From Anaerolineales bacterium UBA6663 (GTDB taxonomy: Bacteria > Chloroflexota > Anaerolineae > Anaerolineales > UBA6663), in NCBI GenBank assembly GCA_002455335.1, contig DKKP01000120.1:4217-26930 (forward strand): DNA of 22,714 nucleotides, read 5' to 3'. How positions within the stretch are numbered: position 1 is the first letter of the stretch; each line of letters starts with the position of its first letter. Positions 14,944 through 22,663 of the stretch are shown one piece after another. The notes under the pieces are model-generated. The model ran no database searches. It saw only the letters and a program-made list of their open reading frames with translations, and was not told where the DNA came from. Both the position numbers and the translations under genes were made by a program.

Positions 14944-16155
14944 TCAGGGCGCCGACGACAGGTTCTCGGCGAGCTGGCGCGCCAGCGCTTCGGCCAAGGT
15001 ATCGGTCGGCCCGCTCAGGGTGATCGCCGCCGATTCGCTCTCGACCGGGCGCGAGGTCACCTGCACGCTGGCAACGTACCGGCCGACGCGGAAGTTGATC
15101 TCGACCACGGCCGACTGGCCAACCGGGTTCTGCCTGGGCTGCGTGACGATCACCCACTTGCGCGCTGCGTCGCCGACCGATGGACCAGGCGTGAGCTCCG
15201 AGCCGGTCGACAACCCGACCATGGCGTTCAGTCCCGAGGTCGCGCCCTCGATATCCTTGTAGACCGAGACCTGCTGGAAGAGCAGGACGCCGACCGCGCG
15301 CAGCTCTTCTTCTTGCGTGATCCCCTTGACCCAATACGACTGATACCCGACCTGCCGCCCCAAACGATCGAGCACGGGTTGCGCGTCGGCGCTGAACTGG
15401 GCGTTAGTCGTGAACGACGGCAATTGCCCGGTGTTGATCATCCACCGGTCACCGTATTGCGCATCCAGCTCGGCCAACTGCCGCGAGCCGAGGAGGTAGG
15501 GCCGCACATCAACCGGCCCGGCCTGAAAGAGACTGGCCGCCTGCAGCACGGCCGGTGTCGGCCGCGAGCGCAATGCCTCGGCGATCTGGCCCGCATAGCC
15601 GATCACCAGCGACGGATCAGGCGCGGCGACCTCGGAAGCCAGGAGCGACACCGAACCGATCACGTTGAGCACGCGGAAATCGGCACGCCATAGCCCCTGA
15701 CGGATGGCCGCATCCGGATCGGTATAGCGCCAGATCCGCGATTCATCGGCCCCTGCGACGGCGCCTTCGACGCCCCCCCAGCCCTCACCCAAAGTCTCGG
15801 CGGACAACGCCGCTGCGGCATCTTCGCTCGTCTCGAAGTGCAGAAGACGCACGCCGAGGTCGGCATACGACGGGTTGGTCGCCTCGGCCACATAGCTGGC
15901 CGAGTAGAGATACAACAGCCCCGGGATCTCGACCGTATCAGTCGTGGCTTCGACGGCGGCGAGTTGGTGTCCGTCGAAAACGGACTCCTCGCTCAGGGTC
16001 CACAGCCCGGATGTGGCAGCCGGGCTGAGCCCGTACGTCCAGATGTCACCGGTGATCAACCGCGGTGTTGAGTTCCAGTTGAGCCACGCAAGCGCGCCGG
16101 CGACGACAAGGCCGAGCGCGACGAGCGCAATGACGATGTGACGAGCACGATTCAT
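14944..16155 (-). CDS. membrane-anchored exported protein of unknown function
   Basis: Unrecognised protein of 403 residues. It has an N-terminal positively charged tip and one hydrophobic segment (HIVIALVALGLVVAGALAWL, about residues 6-25). The rest is a long soluble part expected outside the cytoplasm, rich in Ala, Ser and acidic residues and alternating short strands and helices. Signal-anchor rather than cleaved signal is likely; no lipobox Cys is seen. There are no cysteines in the soluble part that I can find and no catalytic motif. It starts 2 bp after the HMG-CoA synthase stop and precedes the thiolase-like gene by 46 bp, so it sits inside the mevalonate-type unit. Its role there is unknown; the placement may be chance or may point to a membrane- or envelope-linked isoprenoid step. 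Confidence 0.75.
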   Translation of the reverse strand: MNRARHIVIALVALGLVVAGALAWLNWNSTPRLITGDIWTYGLSPAATSGLWTLSEESVFDGHQLAAVEATTDTVEIPGLLYLYSASYVAEATNPSYADLGVRLLHFETSEDAAAALSAETLGEGWGGVEGAVAGADESRIWRYTDPDAAIRQGLWRADFRVLNVIGSVSLLASEVAAPDPSLVIGYAGQIAEALRSRPTPAVLQAASLFQAGPVDVRPYLLGSRQLAELDAQYGDRWMINTGQLPSFTTNAQFSADAQPVLDRLGRQVGYQSYWVKGITQEEELRAVGVLLFQQVSVYKDIEGATSGLNAMVGLSTGSELTPGPSVGDAARKWVIVTQPRQNPVGQSAVVEINFRVGRYVASVQVTSRPVESESAAITLSGPTDTLAEALARQLAENLSSAP

Positions 16156-16157
16156 AG

Positions 16158-17231
16158 TTACTTCAATACCAGTTTGTCGCGCAGCCGCGCGTAGAGTGCG
16201 TAATCGATGGGCGTCCGACGCGCGATGTAGTCACGGGTTTTTGCGGCGCGGCCCTGGCGTTCGAGCACCCGCTCGGTCACGCGCAGACCGAAGGCATCGG
16301 AGCCGGCGCCCGAGCCAAACGACACGAGCAGCAGCCGATCGCCGGGCTTCGCAACATCGAGCACGGCGGTCAGGCCGATCATGGCGCAGCCGGCGTAGGT
16401 GTTGCCGATCTCGCCGACCAGCAGCCCGGGCTTGATCTGGGCATCGGTGAAGCCGCAGAGCTTGGCTGCGCGTTGCGGGAATTTGAGGTTGGGCTGATGC
16501 AGCACCACGTAATCGAAATCGCCCGGCGCGGCGCCCGCGAGCTCCATGTAGGTCTGGGCCGCGCCCGTCACGTGTTTGAAGTATGCGGGCTCGCCCGTAA
16601 AGCGCTGCCCGTGCTCCGGGTACTTGGCATGCTGCCGACGCCAGAAATCCGGCGTGTCGGTGACGAACGAGTACGAGCCCTCGATCTCGGCCAGCGACTC
16701 CTCAGCCGGGCCGAGCAGAAACGCCGCACCGCCGGCGCCGGCCGTGTACTCGAGCGCATCGCCCGGACGCCCCTGGGCCGTGTCCATGCCGATGGCCAGG
16801 GCGTAATCGGCCATGCCCGAGCCGACGAAGCCGATCGCGGCCTGCATCGCCTCGGTGCCGGCCTTGCACGCGAACTGCCAGTCTGCGGCCAGCGTGTGCG
16901 GCACGATGTCAAGCGCTTCGGCCACGATCGTCGACGTCGGCTTGACGGCGTAAGGGTGGCTCTCGGAACCGACCCACACCGCACGGATCAGGGCGGGATC
17001 GATGGCAGCGCGGCTCAGCGCGTTGCGTGAGGCCTCGATCGACATCGTCGCCACGTCTTCGTCAGCGCCGGGCACGGCCTTTTCCTTGATCGGCAGCGCA
17101 CCGTCGCCGCCCGTCCAGACCCGGGCCACTTCGCTGGCCGGCAGGCGGAAACGCGGCACGTAAGCGCCGTAGCCGGCGATTCCGACCGGGCGCGTGGGCT
17201 TCATGATCTTGCGGGAGAGCTCTTCTGGCAT
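16158..17231 (-). CDS. hydroxymethylglutaryl-CoA synthase, archaeal type
   Basis: Cytoplasmic enzyme of about 357 residues that condenses acetyl-CoA with acetoacetyl-CoA to HMG-CoA, the second step of the mevalonate route. The archaeal-type start [15 protein letters not shown] is present. The catalytic triad is visible: Glu90 in [12 protein letters not shown], Cys122 in [13 protein letters not shown] and His245 in [11 protein letters not shown]. The C-terminal half contains [10 protein letters not shown] and [15 protein letters not shown]. All residues expected for activity are kept, unlike the thiolase-like neighbour. It heads a unit with the membrane-anchored protein and the thiolase-like gene. 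Start: the ATG at 17231 has no clear ribosome-binding site; an internal ATG at 17204 ([13 protein letters not shown]) fits archaeal homologues as well. No HMG-CoA reductase or mevalonate kinase is in the window. Confidence 0.93.
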   Translation of the reverse strand: MPEELSRKIMKPTRPVGIAGYGAYVPRFRLPASEVARVWTGGDGALPIKEKAVPGADEDVATMSIEASRNALSRAAIDPALIRAVWVGSESHPYAVKPTSTIVAEALDIVPHTLAADWQFACKAGTEAMQAAIGFVGSGMADYALAIGMDTAQGRPGDALEYTAGAGGAAFLLGPAEESLAEIEGSYSFVTDTPDFWRRQHAKYPEHGQRFTGEPAYFKHVTGAAQTYMELAGAAPGDFDYVVLHQPNLKFPQRAAKLCGFTDAQIKPGLLVGEIGNTYAGCAMIGLTAVLDVAKPGDRLLLVSFGSGAGSDAFGLRVTERVLERQGRAAKTRDYIARRTPIDYALYARLRDKLVLK

Positions 17232-17276
17232 GTCGTTTACGTCGAGTTGCGCCCTGGGCGGCGATAACTCAATAAA

Positions 17277-17303
17277 GAAGACGGCGGTGTTAGCGCCGTC
17301 TTC
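17277..17303 (-). terminator. terminator-like hairpin in the HMG-CoA synthase leader
   Basis: On the minus strand GAAGACGGCG and CGCCGTCTTC form a perfect 10-bp stem with a 7-nt loop, followed by TTTATTGAGTT. It lies between the promoter box (17320-17353) and the start codon at 17231, so it would be in the mRNA leader and could act as an attenuator. A weaker alternative pairing (CGGTG at 17308-17304 with CACCG at 17289-17285) overlaps the stem. Confidence 0.55.
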
Positions 17304-17319
17304 ACCGAAAGCATCATTA

Positions 17320-17353
17320 ATTCTACCATCCGACGCCTCTCAGAAGCTGTCAG
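17320..17353 (-). promoter_or_regulatory. promoter/operator box upstream of HMG-CoA synthase
   Basis: On the minus strand CTGACAGCTTCTGAGAGG (17353-17336) is followed after 10 bp by TAGAAT (17325-17320), preceded by TGG as in an extended -10. The surrounding CCTCTC...GAGAGG also forms a 6-bp inverted repeat with an 11-bp centre, as in an operator. The same box lies upstream of the DUF35 gene. Confidence 0.6.
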
Positions 17354-17365
17354 AGAGGTGTCCGC

Positions 17366-17408
17366 GCGCTCTGGGACGTCCGGGCGCGGCCCGGACGTCC
17401 CAGAGCGC
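17366..17408. repeat. perfect 19-bp GC-rich palindrome after the DUF4190-like gene
   Basis: The arms at 17366-17384 and 17390-17408 are exact reverse complements around a 5-nt loop (core GGGACGTCCGGG). It begins 10 nt after the stop of the second DUF4190-like gene. This suggests a transcription end or mRNA-stabilising structure, although no T-run follows on the minus strand. With the HMG-CoA synthase promoter box and leader hairpin, this accounts for the whole 187-bp gap. Confidence 0.8.
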
Positions 17409-17418
17409 ACCTTCTCGA

Positions 17419-17835
17419 TCAAGGCATCGGGGTGAGCATCTGCTGGAACTCTTCGGCGTTCAGCCCCAGGAAGGCCAGCGCCCCGCCAAAGACCAGGATC
17501 ATGAAGCAGATCCCCAGCACCATCAACAGAACCGACAGGTAATTCAGAGCCAGGCCGGTGATGGCCATCCAGCGCGAGCCCGACTCCGAGCTGCCGGCGC
17601 CGGTCTGGCCCATGCCCATGTGGCCCGTGACGATCCCGACGACAGTCGAAATCAGCCCGATGCCGCTACAGCCAAGCGCGAATGGTCCAAGAAGCGCGCT
17701 CAGGCCACAGCCGCCCAACCAGCCCAGGATCCAGGTGACGCCGGCAGAGATCAGGCTGATCAAGGCCATCGAGTTGGTGCCGCCGCCAGAAGATCCGTAG
17801 CTTGGCGCCGGCGGGGTGTTGGATGGGATGTTCAT
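17419..17835 (-). CDS. DUF4190-like small membrane protein (copy 2)
   Basis: Membrane protein of 138 residues, with a short proline/serine/glycine-rich N-terminal tail. Three to four hydrophobic segments follow: MALISLISAGVTWILGWLGG, LLGPFALGCSGIGLISTVVG, then SRWMAITGLALNYLSVLLMV and onward. The pattern of a small-residue helix, VVGIVTGHMGMGQTG and SRWMAITGLALNY matches DUF4190-type proteins, whose function is unknown. It is clearly related to the preceding gene, sharing TVVGIVTGH, QTG, SRWMA and GLALNY. Start: the ATG at 17835 has AGGAGG 5 nt upstream, the strongest ribosome-binding site here. The gap to the upstream copy is 83 bp. The tandem pair sits behind a channel-like gene and may work with it, which is inference from position. 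Confidence 0.82.
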   Translation of the reverse strand: MNIPSNTPPAPSYGSSGGGTNSMALISLISAGVTWILGWLGGCGLSALLGPFALGCSGIGLISTVVGIVTGHMGMGQTGAGSSESGSRWMAITGLALNYLSVLLMVLGICFMILVFGGALAFLGLNAEEFQQMLTPMP

Positions 17836-17918
17836 GAGGCCTCCTACTGGTCAATGAAACCGGTGTGGACCCGTACGGGAGCGGGCCCTCCATCGATGAT
17901 GGACGATATCTGGCCCGA

Positions 17919-18326
17919 TCAGGGCCCGGGCGTGGCTGACAAGAGCTGCGACCAATCGGTCACCGTGAAGAGCGTGGCGCCCGTGAGCACGAACACGATG
18001 AGCAACGCGCATAGGCCGACGACAAGTACCGCGATCGACGCATAATTCAGGGCCAAACCGACGACGGCCATCCAGCGCGACTCGGCCTCCGCGCTGCCGG
18101 GCCCGGTCTGCTGCAGGCCGATATGCCCGGTGACGATCCCGACGACCGTGGCGATCAGGCCGATCAGGCCGGTGCACAGATTGGTCCCCGGAAGGATCCA
18201 TCCTGCCAGACAGCCGCCGAACCAGCCGATCACCCACGTGACGCCGCCGGCCAACAGGCTGGCGAGGGCCATGTCGTTGACACCGGTCGGCGGGCCAGCG
18301 ACAGGTGTGCCGGTTGGGATGCGCAT
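17919..18326 (-). CDS. DUF4190-like small membrane protein (copy 1)
   Basis: Membrane protein of 135 residues and paralogue of the next gene. A short Pro/Gly/Thr-rich tail is followed by hydrophobic segments MALASLLAGGVTWVIGWFGG, LCTGLIGLIATVVGIVTGH and NYASIAVLVVGLCALLIVFV. The SRWMAVVGLALNY signature shared with copy 2 lies between the second and third. The function of the family is unknown. Start: ATG at 18326 has GAGGAG about 5 nt upstream. The gap to the channel-like gene's stop is only 10 bp, so the two are very likely translated from one mRNA. The paralogues differ most in the central loop and C-terminus, indicating an old rather than recent duplication. Confidence 0.82.
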   Translation of the reverse strand: MRIPTGTPVAGPPTGVNDMALASLLAGGVTWVIGWFGGCLAGWILPGTNLCTGLIGLIATVVGIVTGHIGLQQTGPGSAEAESRWMAVVGLALNYASIAVLVVGLCALLIVFVLTGATLFTVTDWSQLLSATPGP

Positions 18327-18336
18327 GGTGTTCTCC

Positions 18337-19467
18337 TCAGAGCGACCGAGCCGCTTGTGCTGAAGGCTCGGCTGGTGTGAGCGGGCCCCAGAACGGCAAC
18401 GGCTTATACGGCGGCATTCGATCGCTCGACCAGGGCGCCGGCGGCGGCAGGGTCAACGCGCACAGCGCCAGCAACGTCCGATCATAGTTCACGCGCCAGC
18501 CGGCGAAATCGAGCCAGGCCTGATCGAGATCGGGCTTGAGCGGCACGCCGGCCACCGCGAGCCGCGCGCAGGCCTCGTCGTACTCGGCGCGCGTGATGCT
18601 GATCGGATCCTGCGGAAAATGCGGGTCAGTCGGATAAGGGATATGAAACAGGTCGCAGATATGGCGCAGGGCCAGATAGCCGGCACGGATGCATAACGCC
18701 GGGTTGGCGTTACGCGGGTAGTCAAGCGTCGAGAGATAAAGCGCCGCGCCGTCGAGCACCGCGCCGGCGGCCGTCAACCAGTGATGGTGCGGCTGCGATG
18801 ACCGAAAGAACGACAGCATCGCCAATGACGTATGGGTTTCGTCGGTCTGCGCGAACCACGTCTCCCATTGGGCCCAGAGCTCCTGCAGGTGATCCATCCG
18901 CCCAAGCGGGAAGGCCAACTCGTACATGTACACGGCCGAAGGCGGCGTCCCGGCACGCGTCTCGAGCAGGCGCACCAGGGTCTCGCGCTGCGAGAAGGCG
19001 CCGTAGATTGTCGGCAGATAGGCGATCAACAGCGCGATGATCACCAGGCCCGAGCCCGCCTCGAGATAAGCCAACACGGTCGCAAGCGGCGTCGGTGGGG
19101 CCTTGACGCCAAGCGTCAGCAACGACGAGCCGCTGAGCACACACGCATCATACAGAGCCATACCCGTCGCCCAGAACATCAACACAAAACCGACAGCGAC
19201 CAGGCTCACAAGCACCGGGACAAAGGCCAATAGTGACCACGGCCCATAGGCCGCCATCACCTGATCACGCTGCTCATACGTGGTGAACCGCGCCGCGATC
19301 AGGTCGAACCCACGTCGCATGAAGCGGAAGACGAAGGCGGCCAGGGGGTCGAGCAGACCGCGCGGGATCACAAAGACCCTCACGGCCGAACGGAACGCCA
19401 TGGCCACGCATAGGGCGCCCAGCGCAAAAGTGAGTATTCGCAGGCCGACGTCGATCAGCGAGGGCAC
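18337..19467 (-). CDS. ion-channel-like membrane protein (possible two-TM potassium-channel-family relative)
   Basis: Protein of 376 residues. A hydrophobic helix lies at about 8-26, another at about 78-103, a short re-entrant-like segment LSGSSLLTLGV at about 111-121, and a further helix at about 132-155. About 220 mostly soluble residues follow, including HHH, PHFPQDP and a conserved-looking PRNANPALC. The helix / pore-loop / helix order and the S-S-L-x-T-L-G-V segment resemble bacterial proteins annotated as potassium-channel family, where the filter would be T-V-G-Y-G. That strict filter is absent, so selectivity and even channel function are unproven. Start is GTG at 19467; TAGAAT lies 6 nt upstream, which fits a leaderless transcript. 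It leads a three-gene unit with the DUF4190-like pair. Confidence 0.7.
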   Translation of the reverse strand: MPSLIDVGLRILTFALGALCVAMAFRSAVRVFVIPRGLLDPLAAFVFRFMRRGFDLIAARFTTYEQRDQVMAAYGPWSLLAFVPVLVSLVAVGFVLMFWATGMALYDACVLSGSSLLTLGVKAPPTPLATVLAYLEAGSGLVIIALLIAYLPTIYGAFSQRETLVRLLETRAGTPPSAVYMYELAFPLGRMDHLQELWAQWETWFAQTDETHTSLAMLSFFRSSQPHHHWLTAAGAVLDGAALYLSTLDYPRNANPALCIRAGYLALRHICDLFHIPYPTDPHFPQDPISITRAEYDEACARLAVAGVPLKPDLDQAWLDFAGWRVNYDRTLLALCALTLPPPAPWSSDRMPPYKPLPFWGPLTPAEPSAQAARSL

Positions 19468-19473
19468 CCATGC

Positions 19474-19479
19474 ATTCTA
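19474..19479 (-). promoter_or_regulatory. -10-like TAGAAT directly before the GTG start of the channel-like gene
   Basis: TAGAAT on the minus strand is followed by 6 nt and then the GTG start codon. This places the expected transcription start on the G of the GTG. No Shine-Dalgarno sequence is present. The remainder of the 82-bp gap up to the HD-GYP gene's end shows nothing else clear. Confidence 0.45.
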
Positions 19480-19549
19480 GCGGATTTGGTCGAACCGCAA
19501 GCGACAAGAGCCAGGGTGTGCACGAGCACGCTGTCAGCGCGGAATTGAC

Positions 19550-22500
19550 TCAATGAGTGAGGTCCACGGTGGGCCGTTCGCCGGCCGGGCCGGGCGCGCT
19601 GCCGAATACCCGAAAGAAGAGATCGACCGTGTCGGGGTCGAAGTGCCGGCCCCGCTGCTCATGAATGTAGGCCAGGGCCTGATCGGGCGTCCAGGCCGCG
19701 CGATAGGGACGATCAGAGGTCAGGGCATCCCACACATCTACGATGGCAAAGAGCCGCGCCGCGAACGGGATGGCATCGCCACGCAACCCATCGGGGTAGC
19801 CCGTGCCATCCCATTTCTCATGATGCCGATAAGGGATGTCGAGCGCCGGGCGCAGATACGCAATCGGCCCCAGCATGTTGTAAGCGTGCACCGGATGCCG
19901 GCGCATGATCGCGAGCTCAGCTGCGTTCAGCGGACAGGGCTTGAGCAGGATCGAATCGGGCACGCCCATCTTTCCGATGTCGTGCAGCAGAGCGCCGCGG
20001 CGGACATGCGCGATCTCGTCTTCGGGCAGGCCCGCTTCCTGAGCCAACCGCACCGTCAGGTCGGTGACGCGCAACGAATGGCCTTCGGTCTCATGATCAC
20101 GGAGGTCAAGAGCTCGCGACCAACCCTCGATCGTGTCCTCATAGGCCAGCGCCAGGTTGAGCGCATCGCGCTGCGACTGCTCCATCAGCGTCGCACGCTT
20201 GATCGCATTGGCAGCGATGTCGGCGATCGCCGCTATGAGTCGGGCCTCGTGGTCTGAAAAGGGCTCCGGTCGACTCAGCCAGAGCACGCCGATCCGCTCC
20301 GTCTGTGCGATCAGCGGCGCGCAGACGAGCGCGCGGGTCCGACCGCGCCATTCGGGGCGCGCCAGCGCGACGCCGAGGTCGGCTGCAGGGTCACGATGGA
20401 ACTCGCCCGTCAGGACCACGTGCCCGCTCACCCCCTCACCAGTTGCGAACCGCGCGCGCCTGGCCGTCGCCATCAGGCCAATCGCCGATTCGAGCTCGGT
20501 CTCATAACTGGTCGAATCTCGCATAGCAAAGGCCGCGCCATCGGCGCGCAACAACTCGAAGAGCCGGTCGAGGATCACGGATTGCAGATCGAACCGGTCT
20601 TGTGTCGTACGCAACGCCGCCGAGATCTCGCCCACGGCTTCGAGCTCCGCAAGGCGATGCGCCAGGGCCTCCTCAGATTGTTTACGGTCGGTGATGTCCT
20701 CCTTCACTGCGACGAAGTGCGCCACGCGCCCGTTATCGTCGAGCACCGGCGAGATCGACGCCCACTCCCAGTACAGCGTGCCGTCCTTGCGCTTGTTGTG
20801 AAACTCTCCGCGCCAGGTTTCGCCCTGCGAAATTGTGTCCCAGAGCTTGCGGTACTCGTCCGATGAGGTCTCATTCGACTTGAGCAGCCGCGGTGTCTGG
20901 CCGATCGCTTCGTCGCGGGTGTAGCCGCTGGCCTGGGTGAACTTTGGGTTGACGTACTCGATCGCGCCGGTCGTGTCTGTGATGATGATCGAGACCGGGC
21001 TTTGCTCGATGGCATGCGACAGCGTGCGCCGTTCTTCTTCGGCCCGTCTGCGTTCGCTGATGTCCTGTAGGGTGCCGAACAACCGGTTCGGCTTCCCAGT
21101 CGCATCCAGGGTCGCGTTCCATTGCCCGAAGATATAGCGCTGACTGCCATCGGGTCGATTCAATCGATACTCGACGCTCGCTGACGCCTCGCCGCGCATG
21201 GCCTGGGCCACGCACGCTTCAACGCTCTGACGGTCGTCCGGGTGGATAAGCTCTAACAGCGCCGCGAGGTCGAGACCGCCGGCCGGCTCAGACACGCCGA
21301 TGATCCGTTGGGTCTCCTCCGATCCAAACAGGCGGTTTGTCTCGAGATCATGCTCCCAGTGGCCGATGTGGGCGAGTTGTTGAGCCTTGGCCAACTCAGA
21401 TTCGCTCGTCCGGAGATCACGGATTGTCAGCAGCGTGGTCAACGTGTCGGCCATCCGCCGACCGATCTCCTGGAGCAGGCGGGCCTCCACCGGAGTCCAC
21501 TGCCGCGCGTGGGAGCACTGATGCAGCCCGAACGACCAGGGCAGTCCGACCCGCGGGTAGAGCGCCTGCACGAGGAACGACTTGACGCCAAAACCCTGCT
21601 CCACCTCGGGCGGTACTGGGCGTTCGGTGCCGGGCCCGAACATCAAAGGCCCGTCGGTCGCGCGCATCAATCTGAAGACTTCAACGCCGTTGGCGTCGAG
21701 CGGCAGCGTCACGCCGACCGGCAACACGCCCGGGTACTCGGGGCGCGTGCGCTCCATGGGCACTGTCCAGGTCGGCGTCTCGGGATCGCAAGGGTAGACC
21801 ATCCAGGCCCGATCGCTCTTGAACACGTCGAGGAGCGTATCGAGCACATCACGCATCATCGACTCCAGGTCGCTGGCGCCCTGCATCGCGCGGTTGACGT
21901 GATCGAGACCCTCAAGAAACCAGACGTGATCCTGAAGATCGCGCTCGGCCCGTTCGCGCTCGGCAATCGCCTGACGGAGCGCCGCGTTGCTGATCTGGAG
22001 GTCGGCCGCCTGATCGGCCAGATCCCGATCGAGCTGCTCGTGCAGTTGGCGCAGTGAGAAGCCGGCGCGATGCAACCGCGCGTCGGTGACCAGGGCCCAG
22101 GCCCCCAGCCGATTGGCGGTCAGGAGTGAATGGGCCTGTGAGACGTCGAACACGTCTTCGACCGACGGCCCGGTCAGCGGATACGCGCAGGCGATCACGC
22201 CAGGGCGATCGGCCAGCGACTGCGCGACAGCGCGCTCATAGGCCGCCAGGTCGCTTCGGGTCACAGTGCCCAACCCGTTCCAATCGACCAGGAGGCGGAC
22301 GCCGACATAGCCGTCCGCGCGGGCCTGATCGAAGAGCGCATTCATCTCGGCGATCGCCAGGTTCGGCTGGGTGAAGTTCCTGCGCAGTTCCGCCGCCGCG
22401 ATCCGTCGGCCGATGAAGTCCCCATCGGCCCGACGTGCCGCGAAGTCCGGGAGAAGTTTGCCCAAAGCATCCTGCACGGCGGAGACGATCGCGGCATCGC

Positions 22501-22663
22501 CCAGACACACACAGCGCTGGTTGCCCAGTAGCCCTGCCCGCAGATATAGCCCGGCGAACTCGATCAGGTCGGGCTCAGAGCGATACAGATGCCAGAACCG
22601 GGAGCCAGGTGGGAGCGTCGCCAGCACCGACGCGATGGCGTTGTCGGGGTCGGTTGGGTTCAT
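19550..22663 (-). CDS. MEDS/PAS/GAF multi-sensor protein with HD-GYP phosphodiesterase domain
   Basis: Cytoplasmic sensor of 1037 residues without clear membrane helices. The N-terminal about 220 residues (GSRFWHLYRSEPDLIEFAGL, GLLGNQRCVCLGDA, VRLLVDWNGLG) resemble the MEDS domain (DcmR-type sensory, RecA-like). After a coiled helix come GAF (about 255-415), PAS (about 425-545, HIGHWEHDLETNRLFGSEET), PAS (about 550-665, YVNPKFTQASGYTRDEAIG) and GAF (about 690-850). HD-GYP starts at about 862. HD-GYP signatures GHSLRVTDLTVRLA, LLHDIGKMGVPDSIL (His894-Asp895), HHEKWDGTGYPDGLRG and GRHFDP are all present, so cyclic-di-GMP hydrolysis is expected. Start: the ATG at 22663 has GAGG about 10 nt upstream. 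It is a paralogue of the sensor at 10177-13032 in its HD-GYP and PAS portions; the MEDS domain is unique to this one. Confidence 0.92.
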   Translation of the reverse strand: MNPTDPDNAIASVLATLPPGSRFWHLYRSEPDLIEFAGLYLRAGLLGNQRCVCLGDAAIVSAVQDALGKLLPDFAARRADGDFIGRRIAAAELRRNFTQPNLAIAEMNALFDQARADGYVGVRLLVDWNGLGTVTRSDLAAYERAVAQSLADRPGVIACAYPLTGPSVEDVFDVSQAHSLLTANRLGAWALVTDARLHRAGFSLRQLHEQLDRDLADQAADLQISNAALRQAIAERERAERDLQDHVWFLEGLDHVNRAMQGASDLESMMRDVLDTLLDVFKSDRAWMVYPCDPETPTWTVPMERTRPEYPGVLPVGVTLPLDANGVEVFRLMRATDGPLMFGPGTERPVPPEVEQGFGVKSFLVQALYPRVGLPWSFGLHQCSHARQWTPVEARLLQEIGRRMADTLTTLLTIRDLRTSESELAKAQQLAHIGHWEHDLETNRLFGSEETQRIIGVSEPAGGLDLAALLELIHPDDRQSVEACVAQAMRGEASASVEYRLNRPDGSQRYIFGQWNATLDATGKPNRLFGTLQDISERRRAEEERRTLSHAIEQSPVSIIITDTTGAIEYVNPKFTQASGYTRDEAIGQTPRLLKSNETSSDEYRKLWDTISQGETWRGEFHNKRKDGTLYWEWASISPVLDDNGRVAHFVAVKEDITDRKQSEEALAHRLAELEAVGEISAALRTTQDRFDLQSVILDRLFELLRADGAAFAMRDSTSYETELESAIGLMATARRARFATGEGVSGHVVLTGEFHRDPAADLGVALARPEWRGRTRALVCAPLIAQTERIGVLWLSRPEPFSDHEARLIAAIADIAANAIKRATLMEQSQRDALNLALAYEDTIEGWSRALDLRDHETEGHSLRVTDLTVRLAQEAGLPEDEIAHVRRGALLHDIGKMGVPDSILLKPCPLNAAELAIMRRHPVHAYNMLGPIAYLRPALDIPYRHHEKWDGTGYPDGLRGDAIPFAARLFAIVDVWDALTSDRPYRAAWTPDQALAYIHEQRGRHFDPDTVDLFFRVFGSAPGPAGERPTVDLTH

